Positions 10,625 to 21,800 of a stretch of 64,000 bases of DNA are shown one piece after another (position 1 is the stretch's first letter; each line of letters begins with the position of its first letter). The stretch spans positions 88,583,182-88,647,181 of the forward strand of contig OY776127.1 of assembly GCA_963675135.1 (NCBI GenBank). Reading direction: 5' to 3'. The translations under genes and the position numbers were made by a program. The notes under the pieces are model-generated. The model had not been told where the DNA came from. It searched no databases and was given only the letters and a program-made list of their open reading frames with translations. The stretch is from Galeopsis tetrahit. Its lineage: Eukaryota; Streptophyta; Magnoliopsida; Lamiales; Lamiaceae.

Positions 10625-12289
10625 TATGGTATGTTTGTTTTGTGATTATGTAGAATGGAGGAAATTTGGATGGGAAAATATTGGATGGAGAAATCCTAAT
10701 GAATATTAACTATGTGTGTTTGTTTTGGGATTTTGAGTAGGTTCAGATGTAACTTTATGTTAAATCAGTTGTGTAATAGTGTGTGATGTTATATTAATGT
10801 AACTTTATGTTAAATCAATTGCGTAAAAAAATGTATACTATTCAAAAATCAATTTTGAATTTATTTCACATCTATTCCATGACCGGAACAGGGGAGGATA
10901 CACGTTACACCACAATTTTGAATCAGGAGAGAGATTTCAAGAAATGACAGATCTATTCACTCTATCAATAACTAAGTCGAATCTGGGCCCAGGTTCCATC
11001 CGCCTTAAAAAATGGTCTCCCGGTTTCAATCTGAATCAAGCGCCGACCTCGATGGCTCAAGTTTGGGTACGCCTCCTCGGCCTCCCGATTGAACTTTGGC
11101 AGTCCACGGTTCTCTCGGCTGCGGCTTCAGCGGTTGGCAAGCTCATTAAAATGGACGGTCACACAGCAACCAAGACCATGGCTCAGTATGCTAGAATCTT
11201 GGTTGAGGTGGATATGAAACAACCATTTTTTGAGCGTCTGGTCCTTAAATGTGAGGACGGTTCCGTGACGGTGGAGGTTCTTTATGAGCAGCTTCCGGAG
11301 TTCTGCAGCCACTGCAAGGTAGTTGGACACGTGTCTGCTCGTTGCGCTATGAGACAGGCCCCGCCGCCTCCTCGCGACGACTCCTGTGGTAGGACCCGAC
11401 ACAGAAGACGGTCGAGGCCTTCTCCCTCAGACCTCCATCCCAGAGCGCCCCCGCAGAACCCCTACTCGGATACTGAAGTCGATCCGGTCCCAGCGAGCAA
11501 ATACTTCTCCAGTCTTAGCACGGATGAACCTTCAGAGGATCCCGTGGCTACAGCGACCAAAAACAGTCCGAACTTGGAGGCTTCTACGACGTCCCATCCC
11601 CTACTCGAGCAACCTCGACCCGTTCCAAGACGAAACGTCGTAGCCCCAAGATGCCTGAGGTGAGCCTATTAAGTGAATTCGAGGCCAAAACCTGCACGAA
11701 CTACTTTGTCAGCCAACCAACAGGGCTTGATAATGACTTCACCCGCGTCTCTAAGTTCAAGGGCAGTAGGGGCGATGCCTTTGACCCTCCATAGTCCTTC
11801 ACCTGATTCCAGATTCCTAGATTGAGTAGTTTTTTCGAAATTTACTAGCGCTTCTATTGCTAGGTTGTTTTTAGGGGTGTACCATTTTTAGATGGTAACT
11901 CGGCCTCTGGTTTCGGCTTGTGAACTTATGACTTTTATCTTTTTTTTCTTTTTTAATTCAAAAACCTTTTTATTGTTAATAACCAAGTCGAATCTGGTGT
12001 ATCATAAGGGATTTCCCTTCTCTATTGATTCATATAGATTGGATTAAAAAAAAATTGGAATGGGGTCAGTGATGAATCGAAAAAGAAATCTTTATTGGAT
12101 GTAGTTGGATGGTAAAATTCGAATGTGAAATTCAAACTAGAACAAGACAGAAGGACGTTAGTCCCCCATTCGAATGTGATAGTCCCAAAACAAACAGTCC
12201 CAAATTTCAAAATCTAAATTCCAAATTAAAACATGGATAAAATTTTAAAATCACAAATCTGCATTTCCCATCTTAAAACAAACATCCCC
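10625..12289. mobile_element. PIF/Harbinger-like MITE (copy A) interrupted by a LINE-type insertion
   Basis: The outer ends are inverted (TATGGTATGTTTGTTTTGTG at the left, AAAACAAACATCCCC at the right) and are flanked by TTA on both sides (10622-10624 and 12290-12292), the target duplication typical of PIF/Harbinger elements. Near the left end two copies of ATGTAACTTTATGTTAAATCA occur (about 10746 and 10797). Their reverse complements are found in the elements at 46328 and 52048. Removing the nested insertion at 10987-11977 would leave an element of about 650 bp. Confidence 0.6.
10944..11663 (+). pseudogene. LINE ORF1-type (DUF4283 plus CCHC zinc knuckle) insertion remnant
   Basis: The open frame of 239 codons resembles the gag-like ORF1 of plant L1-type LINEs. 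It has WSPGFNLNQAPTSMAQVWVRL and GLPIELW (DUF4283 C-terminal part), then a zinc knuckle FCSHCKVVGHVSARCA with CX2CX4HX4C spacing, then a Pro/Ser-rich tail. The insertion itself is bounded by a 20-bp direct repeat with one mismatch (10967-10986 and 11978-11997, AATAAC[T/C]AAGTCGAATCTGG), so it spans 10987-11977. The first codons of the open frame (10944-10986) therefore belong to the pre-existing MITE and are not native. The N-terminal part of DUF4283 is missing and no reverse transcriptase follows. About 310 bp of T-rich, LINE-like 3' tail completes the element. It is 5'-truncated and non-autonomous; I do not consider it a cellular gene. Confidence 0.75.
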
Positions 12290-13383
12290 TTAACATTTTC
12301 TGGTTTGCATTATTGGATTGGATATTTTAATTGTTTTTTGGGGTGATTTTGATATTTCTACTTTGTTCGAGGATCCTAATTAAATCATTGCCGTCAAGCA
12401 TATTAGACGTGAGGGCCTCTTTGTATATATTTGTATGTTTGTTATTTGATCCCTAAATAAAATAACTATCTCCAATCCTGATTTGGACGCTCCCACCACT
12501 CAACTACAGTGCCAATTGGCCTGGCAAAGTCGATAAGATTCTGGAAATAGTAATATTTTTTGCTCAAATTAATCATTTCAAGTCTAAAGTGCAGTGCGAC
12601 TCAAATTCTCTCTCTCTCTCTCTGGTGGATCTGATCTAAAAGAGGCGAAAGGTAATTGAGATTTTTTTTGGAATTGAAACGTTTGATTCATCTACGCATC
12701 TGTCTACTTCATTCAGTATGCTGTGTTTAGTTGCTGATTTGATTTGCGAGCTATGATTCTCTGTCGGTTTTATATATACATTTAAAAATTACTTATTTGG
12801 GTTGATGATGAGTGTGCTTGAGTTGATTTAGAATCATGTTGCGCTTGAGCTGACTTACAAGTTACAATGCAATTAGTTGAAATCGTAGAAGAGAAAAGAG
12901 TGCATTTTGCGCAATTATTGATGTTGAAATTTGAAAATATGCTGCTTTTGTCATTTTCAAGTAGTTGCTCTTTTTTTTTTTCTTGATAATTGATATTAAA
13001 GGACGAAAGAAGCTTGATCTGCTGTTTTTTGCTGAGCATAAGTTAGGTGCAATAAATATAATTTGAGTCACGAAATAGACATACTATTGTCTGAACCCTA
13101 TGATTTGGATCATTAGTTTTCTATGCCTTTTTCCAAACAAGTCTTTAGCAGCTTACAAGTTGAGTTTCAGAATATGAAAGTTGATTTTTTTTTCTATTTT
13201 TTATGATCATTCTGTGAGGAATTGAACTATGCTGTAAGTTTGTAACTAAGCCATCTATTGATTTGAATTTCTCTGGGAATAATAACTTATAGTGAATTTA
13301 GTATTCATCAGCTTCATCTTGTTGCTTCCATCTGTACTGTTCTGATCAGATTTGTGATTTTTGATCTGGAAAAAATAGGAGAT
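12290..13383 (+). other. Promoter and 5' leader of the SPIRAL1-like gene
   Basis: A CT microsatellite (about 12608-12623) lies in the presumed 5' UTR. A splice donor AAAG|GTAATT at 12651/12652 and an acceptor near 13378 suggest a leader intron of about 725 bp ending just before the start codon. This arrangement is common in plant housekeeping genes. No other gene is seen. Confidence 0.5.
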
Positions 13384-14608
13384 ATGCGTCGTGGAACTAG
13401 CAACGGTGGAGGACAGAGCTCATTGGGGTACTTGTTTGGTAACAACGAGGCTCCAAAACCAGCAGCTCAGAAAGCCCAAACCGTGTCAAATGAATGTAAT
13501 GAACCTTCAGCGAAACCTACTGCCGCTCCTCAGCCAGTAGACGTTAGCAAGCAGATTCCTGCAGGCATTCATAGTACCGCGACCAACAACTACATCAGAG
13601 CAGATGGTCAAAATACTTCCAATTTCATCACGGTATGTCTCTAATGAAACAAGGCTTTTTGTGTTTGATTGATGTTGATAAGGATCCTTTGTCATGGTAT
13701 TTTGATTTTATAAGTGTAATATATTTCTGAAGAAATAAAGAGAGTTAGAAAGAATAATGACCAACAAGAAATACACTTCAGAATGAGAAATCCCAGATGC
13801 TTAACTAGTTTATTTTGATGATTTGAACACATTTAATTGGATGATGATTGTTTTGCTTCAAGTACAAGGTATATTTGATTATTTGCAATGTAGTTTATTG
13901 GTATCTCATACAGAAATAATGCTGGTGATCCATAGGATTATGTGACGCTCTCCATTGTTGGAGTTTAACTAATCTTACTCCTCACCTGAACTATTAGTTT
14001 TATGTGTTGAACTGTTGACAGTCTACTTCGAATTTTGGAATAATTCATCCATTTTTTTTATACTAAGCACTCATTTTTTAAAAATATGTACCTCATGCAT
14101 TGTCCCTCATGAACACCACTAACCATAAAAAAACACAACCCGTAGAACTGTTTCATGTGCATGTGTCTAAAGGAGCTTACACACTTGATGAAGTCCTTGT
14201 ACACTTCTTTGACTGTAATCGTATATGTTGATAGCATAAACGCCATGTCACTGTTGTCTTTGTCACTTCACCTTTTATCTTCACCATTCAATTACAAATT
14301 TAACTAGTATTGTTAGTTCTGCCTTTTGTGCTCTTTCCCCTTTTGTGTATCTAAAATGACAATTATCAGATTAACTAGAACATGTTTTAGACTTTTAGGT
14401 GGAAATCATAATCTTGCATGTCTTGACGCCATGGATAGGTGTCTTGGGTCATTTTTGATTGATGGCTTACAAACCAAATAGTTATTTTGTAGCATTTGGT
14501 CTGATTCTAAAAAATTATTTATCACAGGATCGGCCATCAACAAGGGTTCATGCTGCCCCTGGAGGAGGTTCTTCTTTGGGTTACCTGTTTGGCGGTGGCA
14601 GCAACTAA
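13384..14608 (+). CDS. SP1L: SPIRAL1-like microtubule-associated protein
   Basis: Two exons (13384-13632, 14528-14608) give 109 aa. The family is defined by two short conserved ends that are both present: an N-terminal GGGQSSLGYLFG (residues 9-20) and a C-terminal RPSTRVHAAPGGGSSLGYLFG. A variable middle and the segment NNYIRADGQNTSNFIT lie between. SPIRAL1 proteins are small plant-specific proteins that bind the plus ends and lattice of cortical microtubules and keep cell elongation anisotropic. The intron splits the protein just before DRPS. The start codon was chosen because MRRGTSNGGGQSS aligns with family N-termini, which usually begin MGRG; Arg2 here is slightly unusual. Length is slightly below the roughly 110-125 aa seen in Arabidopsis. 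It is convergent with COQ4 and lies upstream of SIK1, as in Arabidopsis-type order. Confidence 0.95.
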
Positions 14609-15164
14609 GTCCCCGGCTAGCCTCGTCAAGTGTGCTATGTGAATTTTGTGTGTAAATGTGGTGGCAATTGTGTTTATCTTCAGCTTCGATTAAGCCTCAT
14701 GCAGTGTTCCGTCAATTTCTGTTAAATTTGTGGTTAAAACTAGACGTGTTCGGTGTTACAACACGCCTTTATGTTTATGGTCGTCAAAGACCTAGTTCGG
14801 TATTCTCATTTCTACATGAGTGTGTTGCCTGAATATATGACAAACATTTGAACGCTTTAAGCATCTATAAATTAAAGAGGCTCGCTTTTGATTGTATCTT
14901 GTGCTATATGAGTTGTTTATACTTGAACAGGGTATTATTATGATATAGGAGCCACCACTTCATGTGAAATGACAATTATACACTCCTTTCAATTAAAATC
15001 AAATAACTAATATATATATGTCCACTGTGTTACAAATTGTCTTTATTTTGGAAAACTTGTTTGGCCATGAACAACGTTACAAAAAGCTGTGACTTGTCAA
15101 CAATACCATTTCTACTTATAAAGATTGCAAGCAAGAAAAATCGATGGTCACGTTCTTTTCGATT
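14609..15164. other. Convergent 3' region between SP1L and COQ4
   Basis: About 555 bp between facing stop codons. It should hold both 3' UTRs. No repeat or gene was recognised. Confidence 0.45.
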
Positions 15165-16455
15165 TTAGGCTGCATGTTGTTCAGGGGGAGGAGCAGGTAT
15201 GATCCCCCATCTTCGACGAACATCTTCCAAATCCTCATTAAAATGGCGCTCGTAATATATACACATCAAGTCGCTGCATTTCACACCAGCCTGGAGTGCC
15301 CAAGGGAAGTAATGTTGGTAGAATAATTTCCGTTGAGTTGAGGTGAATCTTGCAGTACCACCAACGACTGAGAGGGCACACATAGGGAGAAACATCTGCT
15401 CAAATTCTATAACTTTGAGTGCTGATTCACCAATCAAATTGGTGGGTAGCCCAAACAGGGTATGCCAGAAGTCATGAACCTCACGTGCACGCGTTGCAAC
15501 ATAGGCTATTTCTTCCGTCTCCATGAACCGAACAGGTGGCCTATCATCAGGGGAGAAATTTCTAGATCCCATAAACTTTGCATATGCAGCACCAAATGTG
15601 TTCGATGGAAGGTCCCATGCATGGCCTACATTAGCAGATATAACACGAGGACGTTCCACTAGTATAGCCTGACAAAGTTTGTAGTCATCAACAAGGATAT
15701 CAATGGTTAAAGATAAAAACACATCACTTGAACCTGAAAGGACATGAATAAGTCTCCAAAAATCAGAACACATGATATCAGAAAGCAAAAATATATGCCA
15801 AAATCTACTAATTTGGTGGCACTTGCTCACATATGGTTGCTAATCACAATAATTACATGAGGCCAACCTTCAAGATCAAACTTCATACAAGATGGAATAG
15901 TCGGAATTCATTCAAGATTTTCAGGTATTCTTCCCAATCTCTTTCAAGAAACGTTTTCATGGCAACGTGCTTTAATCCTGAAGGTTCTAGAAAAGCGAAT
16001 AACAATGTTTTTCAATGAGCTTGAATGAAAAGATAAGAGGGTTAGTTCCTCCACATCTAGCGCATTATGACCAATGTGTTAGTTATTCATATGATCAGGG
16101 ACATTCATATTATGCACTATAATCATGAGCATACACAAAACTGCATTTCAGAAAAAGGCAGTTGAAAGACAAAAGTTAATTCCTTAAGATGTTATTATGC
16201 AACACTAGCAAGTTAATAGCATGCTAACAAACCAAAGAATAACAGCCACTTTTGAATAAAATAAAAGCTCACTCTGCCTTCTGGACTCCTCTTCATTCTC
16301 TCGAGCACCCTTTCAAATGCAGGCTTTCCAGTAGTCTCCCCAAGAGCAGCTATCAAATCGGCTCTTCGTGGATCCAACAATGCTCCAACAGCTGATCCAA
16401 CTGCAACGGCAGCCTGCTGCCATCCCTTCAGTCCAACTCGAGCACCCCTTATCAT
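15165..16455 (-). CDS. COQ4: Ubiquinone biosynthesis protein COQ4, mitochondrial
   Basis: Two minus-strand exons (16273-16455, 15165-15668) join in phase 0 to 228 aa. COQ4 organises the matrix-side coenzyme Q biosynthetic complex and has been linked to C1 decarboxylation/hydroxylation of the quinone ring. The family metal motif is intact: HDFWHTLFGLPTNLIGE places His126, Asp127, His130 and Glu142 in HDxxH-x11-E spacing. Other typical stretches are GSRNFSPDDRPPVRFM and YYERHFNEDLEDVRRRWGI. The start at MIRGARVGLKGW follows an AG acceptor, so the 5' UTR is probably spliced. This start matches my memory of plant COQ4. There is no long presequence, although the N-terminus is Arg/Lys/Gly-rich and could serve for import. 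It sits tail to tail with the SPIRAL1-like gene, a neighbourhood also known for Arabidopsis SPR1-COQ4. Confidence 0.95.
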
Positions 16456-18192
16456 TTCCCTGGTATATCATTTAAGGATGTCAAACTCATCAAAGCCAAA
16501 ACAGATATGTGTCTATCCCTCCCAAAAGAAATGGAGAGGATCCAAATCCGTTGGTACAATCCAAATTCCTATGGATAACTTATCTAGAAGTTTCCAAAAA
16601 AAACAGAAGATTCAACCATCAATGCTATGCACCAAGAGATCAATTAGAGATATTCACTGGAAATTTCAGCGTTAACTTGCTGATTACATATGTAAAATCT
16701 CAATTAAATGTTTTTGTTTGCAATTGCATATATGAAACGGATTGATTGTGCATCCTATAGCAAAACAAAATTAATCTAACAATAAGAACATAAAATGCAT
16801 AAAACGGATTTAGAACCCCCGATAAATCTCGACTCACTGTTGGTGGAGGGGAAGGAGAATATGATTAAGTAGGTTCTTAGTTAAAAGCCCATTCCTCCCC
16901 AGATCTCTCGACACCAATTAAATTCAGCTTTGAAAAGATCTAAACAAGTTGATTACATTCTTCTGATAAATTTCCCAGTTTCAATTAAAAAAAAAACACA
17001 ATTGATCTACAAATTATACAAAGCAGTACCTAAACAAATAAATCCTACGTATATAGCAGTTTCCGGTGGCGGCGACAGAGGCGGAGGCGGCGCCGGATGT
17101 GCAGAGAGAAAGCGAAGTGAAACCGGAAAAGAAGAGGGAGGGAGAGAGAAAATTATGGTAAGACGGAAGAAGGGTAATCTAGGAAGTTCGTGATGGGTGT
17201 ATCACCTGATTCGGTGGTGTTCTAATTAATAACCTGGGCCTTTGTTTTGCTGCAAGTCGGCCCATTACATTTCACAGGCTTTTTATGCCGCTGTATGTTG
17301 GACTGCTGATAGGCTTCTAACCCGCTAGGGTTTGGGCCTCTTCCATGTTATATTTTTCGTCCACTAAATGTAGTCTCGTTTATCTTATATCGTCCATCAA
17401 ATGTAATCTCAGTTGTTTTATATTTTACGTTCATCAAATGTATTCTCGTACACTTTATGAAAATCATCACTCATCAACCCTCACTTAATTACTAAAACTG
17501 TCATCAATTTTATTAACAATAGATTTCACGATACCCTACAAACCTTTACTTTATTACTTTATCTATTTTTTCCTTTTACTTTATTACTTTATCTATTTTT
17601 TCTTTAAAACATGTGTCCCACTTCAATGAGACTACTTTTAGTTTTAGGTGTCATCATTCACATTATAATAGGTTTCATGCTAAATGGGTTACAGATGAAA
17701 TGCGGAAGAAGACGTAGATATTGGAGATACATCGTTCGACGACATGGTTAAGTTGGACAAGAGGTTTTTGGGATCAAATGTAAACTTTAGTATTTCTTAT
17801 GTTTTTCGGAATGCCAATAGACATCGATGGTTTAAAAGTCTTCATACTTGGATCGAGTTTCCTAATTTTGTGGATGACCTTCTCAAATGGTGTCCTGATT
17901 GTTTGTAACACCATTTTTTTTTCTAAAAAAAATCACATTATAATTTTTTTTGTTATTTATTTATCTACTACCATTATACAGTACAATAGTTTAATATGTT
18001 AACTAAATTGAAGCCGTTAAACCGCGAAAAACTGTTAATAAATGCAAAATAAATTTTCTTAATAAAAAAATGAACCAACCGCATGACTAAAAATTAAACC
18101 AAGCTATTCGATATTCAATTCGAGATCGTTCGATTGAAGCTCGTTTAAACTCAATTCAACATAGATATCAAACAAGTTTGAGCATATATTTA
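16456..18192. other. COQ4 leader/promoter and spacer
   Basis: An AG acceptor directly before the COQ4 start indicates a spliced 5' leader, whose first exon probably lies around 17035-17150, where the sequence is GC-rich (GGTGGCGGCGACAGAGGCGG). From 17200 on I see only AT-rich spacer. It includes a direct repeat of TTTACTTTATTACTTTATCTATTTTTTC (about 17543-17602) and three loose repeats of a CATCAAATGTAxTCTCxG-type motif (17350-17460). Confidence 0.4.
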
Positions 18193-18551
18193 GAGATTAA
18201 AGTTTTTACCGTCCTTTAAATTGAACTAACTTTGAATTTGATCCTGATGGAATACACATTTTGATTCCATAAGTTGGCCCAATTATCGAATTCAGTCCAA
18301 TTACGTACTATTACAGGTAAATGAACCGGTCAAATTCTTTTTTTTCTGCATTTTTCTGCACATGAGCAAATTCACGATTATTCATGGTTGATTTGAATTG
18401 CACGCGAGCTAAGGATTTGATCGGTTAATTTACCTGAAATGATAGTAATTGGACCAAATTCAAAATTTGGGCAAAGTTATGGGACTAAAATCAAAATGTG
18501 TATTTTATCATGACCAAATTCAAAATTAAAGGACTGCAAAAACTTTAATTC
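18193..18551. mobile_element. Mutator-like MITE with long inverted repeats
   Basis: A 359-bp element has arms of about 135 bp that match in inverted orientation. Read outside-in, both arms contain ATTAAAGTTTTT, then a GTCC block, then AATACACATTTTGATT and CAGGTAAAT. It is flanked by a 10-bp direct repeat CATATATTTA (18183-18192 and 18552-18561). Long inverted repeats with a 9-11-bp duplication point to a Mutator-type non-autonomous element. Its right edge is about 315 bp from the start codon of the SIK1-like kinase. Confidence 0.8.
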
Positions 18552-18865
18552 CATATATTTATGTTTGATAATAGATAAATTTAGTGTAAAAATGTCAAAC
18601 TATTCGAGTTCAACTCGTTTAATTATCAAACAATAATTTCAAACAATAATTTCAAAGTTCGATAATATTTCAAATGAGCTTGAACTATATCGCGTTCGGC
18701 TCCGTTCAAATCGAACCATTTACAGCCGTACATAGTACATACGACTATCGTTTTCAACGATTTTAGATAAAGCGTTATACTTTTACGTAGTCTGCAGTAG
18801 CAAACGCTCCAACATTCCAGGTCACGCTTGCACACACACACACCCTGATCCGCAGGCAGTGAGAA

Positions 18866-21800
18866 ATGGACTTCTCGCCGAGGTCACGGCGAGCGCGAAA
18901 GCCCCCTCCGCCGAAGAATTCCGACTTGTATTCTACAGTCGTGATTCATGACGACGCCGTATCGAGAGAACCGGAACCCGGTGCGAGCTCATCAGACTTG
19001 TACGCTACGATGGTGTACAAGGACGACGTCGCTGAAGACGAGGAGGAATCGCTTCCTCCTCTATTGAAACGCGTCCCCAAGGATTTCGGCGGCGGCGGAG
19101 ACGACATCGAGGACTCCGACGACGACGAAGGCGCCGTTGCGTCTATCTCCGGAACGATGATTGTGAAAACTGATCGGGGGAGATCGAATTTATCGGATGG
19201 GAACGCTAATGTTTCCCCTTCGTATACGAAGCCCAGGAGTGCAGCTGCGACTCCGATTTGGGATAGGATTAGCCCTAGGGGCAGAATTGAGGATGAGGAG
19301 GAGAATGCCGGGGACTTCTCGACGTTTGTGGTGAGGGAGAGACACGATGAGGAAGAAAATGAGGGGGAAGAGGAGGAAGGTATGGGGACAATGGTGAGGA
19401 GAGGAGGTGTTAGTGGAGCAGGGGGGACGATGAGGAGGGCTGTTGAGAGTATGCAGAAGGCGAGCGATGTAGGAGGAATAGGATTCGGGAAGCGGAAGAA
19501 AAGCAGTGGTGGTGGTGGGGGTATCATCGAGGGGAGCGTTAGCAGCGCACTTGCGCAATTGAGGCAGCACGGGAGTGGGAAAATGTCTACGAGCTCCATA
19601 CCCGATTGCATTATCAGAGAGGATCCTTTTACTAAGTACGAGTTGCTCCATGAGCTTGGTAAAGATTCAAGTTTCTCATTGTTTGTTGTATAATTGGTTC
19701 AAAACTATGGTTTTTATCTACATTTAATGTGGAAATGTGAATCTCTTGCAGACTTTTGCTCTATATGTTAATGTGTAGAATTTATGATTCAGTTGCATTT
19801 AGATCAGAGCCTTTTGTGGAGAGCTATTATGGTCGAATGAACCTTTTTCTGATAATTTTAGTGGTTTGGATTTCAATTTGTTTAATTTAGTAGATTGTCA
19901 GTAATAGCTGTTGATAAGAGGCTATATTTTCCCTTATTGGTGGCGGATTTGAATTCGGCAACCAAATAACAGTCACTAGTGATGCCACACAAGACAGTTT
20001 GACTCAAAAGTTGCCACCTGCTGCCCTATTGCCAAGTAGGGAGTGCCACGTCCCGAGAGGGAAAGTGTGGTCTTGTGGTACTTGAGTGAGTGCACATGAA
20101 GATGGTTTCACTTGAAACAGTTTCCAATTTATTGGTCAGTTTCTATTGCATCTGATAAGAAAAAGCGAAATGGCAATTAGACATCTAGGAAGGGAGTGCG
20201 GACTCTTTGCGTTTGTGAACAATTTTAATTCTTTTGTAGCCCAGTTATCCTCTTTAGGTTTACTTTATGCATTTTTTTCCCGGAACACGTATCTTAATTC
20301 TTTACCTATCATGAAAGATACATTAAGCCACATATCTCATTAGATTCTTGTGATCTTACCAACTAGGTTGAGATATTATGACGTCAAAGGTCATTCATTT
20401 TCATTGCAATAGATGGGAGGGAAATTAAGCTTTCAATAAATCAAATTGCTAAAAAATCCTCTTGTGACACATGCGATATTTACAGGATTTAAAATTAAGT
20501 CATTCATGAGCAGTTAACTGCGCAAGGGAAAAAATATGAACTTTCTTGAGTGAGTTATTTGTCTTTTATTTTATATTGCAATAAATGGGGAAAGTGACTT
20601 TTAATTAATTGGAAGGGGATGTTGTCCACAGGAAAGGGTTCATACGGGGCAGTCTACAAGGCTCGAGATATAAAGACTTCAGAATTAGTTGCTATCAAAG
20701 TTATATCACTGACTGAAGGGGTATGATCATGATATGTTGCCACTTTGTGGATACTTCTTTGATTACGTGTACAGTATTCAAATTAGAAATCACAATGTGT
20801 TTTCAGGAGGAGGGTTATGAAGAAATTCGCGGTGAAATTGAGATGTTGCAGCAGTGCAGTCATCCTAATGTTGTTCGATATCTAGGGAGCTTCCAGGGCG
20901 AAGAGTTTCTATGGGTAAGAAGAAGACCTTTTTTTCCTTCTTTTTTTATCATGTTTATGGATGTTGATAGTGTTGTTTTTTCTTCGTGTTGACACTACCA
21001 GCTTTTACGCTGTGTGCCACCTCTGTCTGAGGTTTTGATTTTTATTATAACTGTTAAATATTACTGTAAGTTAAAGTGACGCTCTTTGAAAATTTGGATT
21101 TTTTGACAGATAGTAATGGAGTACTGTGGGGGTGGTAGTGTTGCTGACCTGATGAATGTTACTGACGAGCCTCTTGAGGAGCATCAAATAGCATTTATTT
21201 GTAGAGAAACTATAAAGGTATCTTTGATGTAATGGCCCTTGTTTGCTAATAAAAGATTTGAGTACTTATTTGTTTTGTCATGATTGATATGGTTCAGTAT
21301 TTGCATTGTATCTGAAAGTGAGCATTTATGAGATTATTCTTTATTTATATTTAAATAAAGAATACTATCGCATAGCTGACGTGGCTATAATTCATTGCTA
21401 GGATCATCAATTCCAGTAAAGAATTGTGATTTGTACATAAAATCTATCGTTATTTTTGGACATGCCAAATATATCTCTGTGGCTGCTACATATTTCATTT
21501 ATCTGTTGATGCAGGGTTTGTCATATCTGCATTCGATTTTCAAGGTGCATAGAGATATTAAAGGTGGTAATATTTTACTGACTGACCAAGGAGAAGTCAA
21601 GCTGGGTAAGTCTTGAGATTGCCAGTTCCCCTTTATGTTTTAAACCTCTTTTCCAGTTTGCCTGAAAAAAATTCAGCTATTTGTTGGGCTAGGTAATGCC
21701 AAATAATTGTCTTGATCATGGGCTTCAGTTTATTGTTCATGCTCTGTGACTAAGAAAAAGTAACATTTACAGGTGACTTTGGAGTTGCTGCACAGTTGAC

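Noticed and set aside
10944..11663. Cellular zinc-knuckle gene
   Set aside because: The target-site duplication, the LINE-like tail and the DUF4283-CCHC order indicate a retroelement fragment.
16930..17193. Plus-strand open frame near the COQ4 leader
   Set aside because: Low-complexity Gly/Arg/Glu translation over a GC-rich 5' leader; no homology recognised.
18946..19651. Long minus-strand open frames under the kinase first exon
   Set aside because: They are shadows of the Asp/Glu/Gly-rich coding exon on the plus strand.
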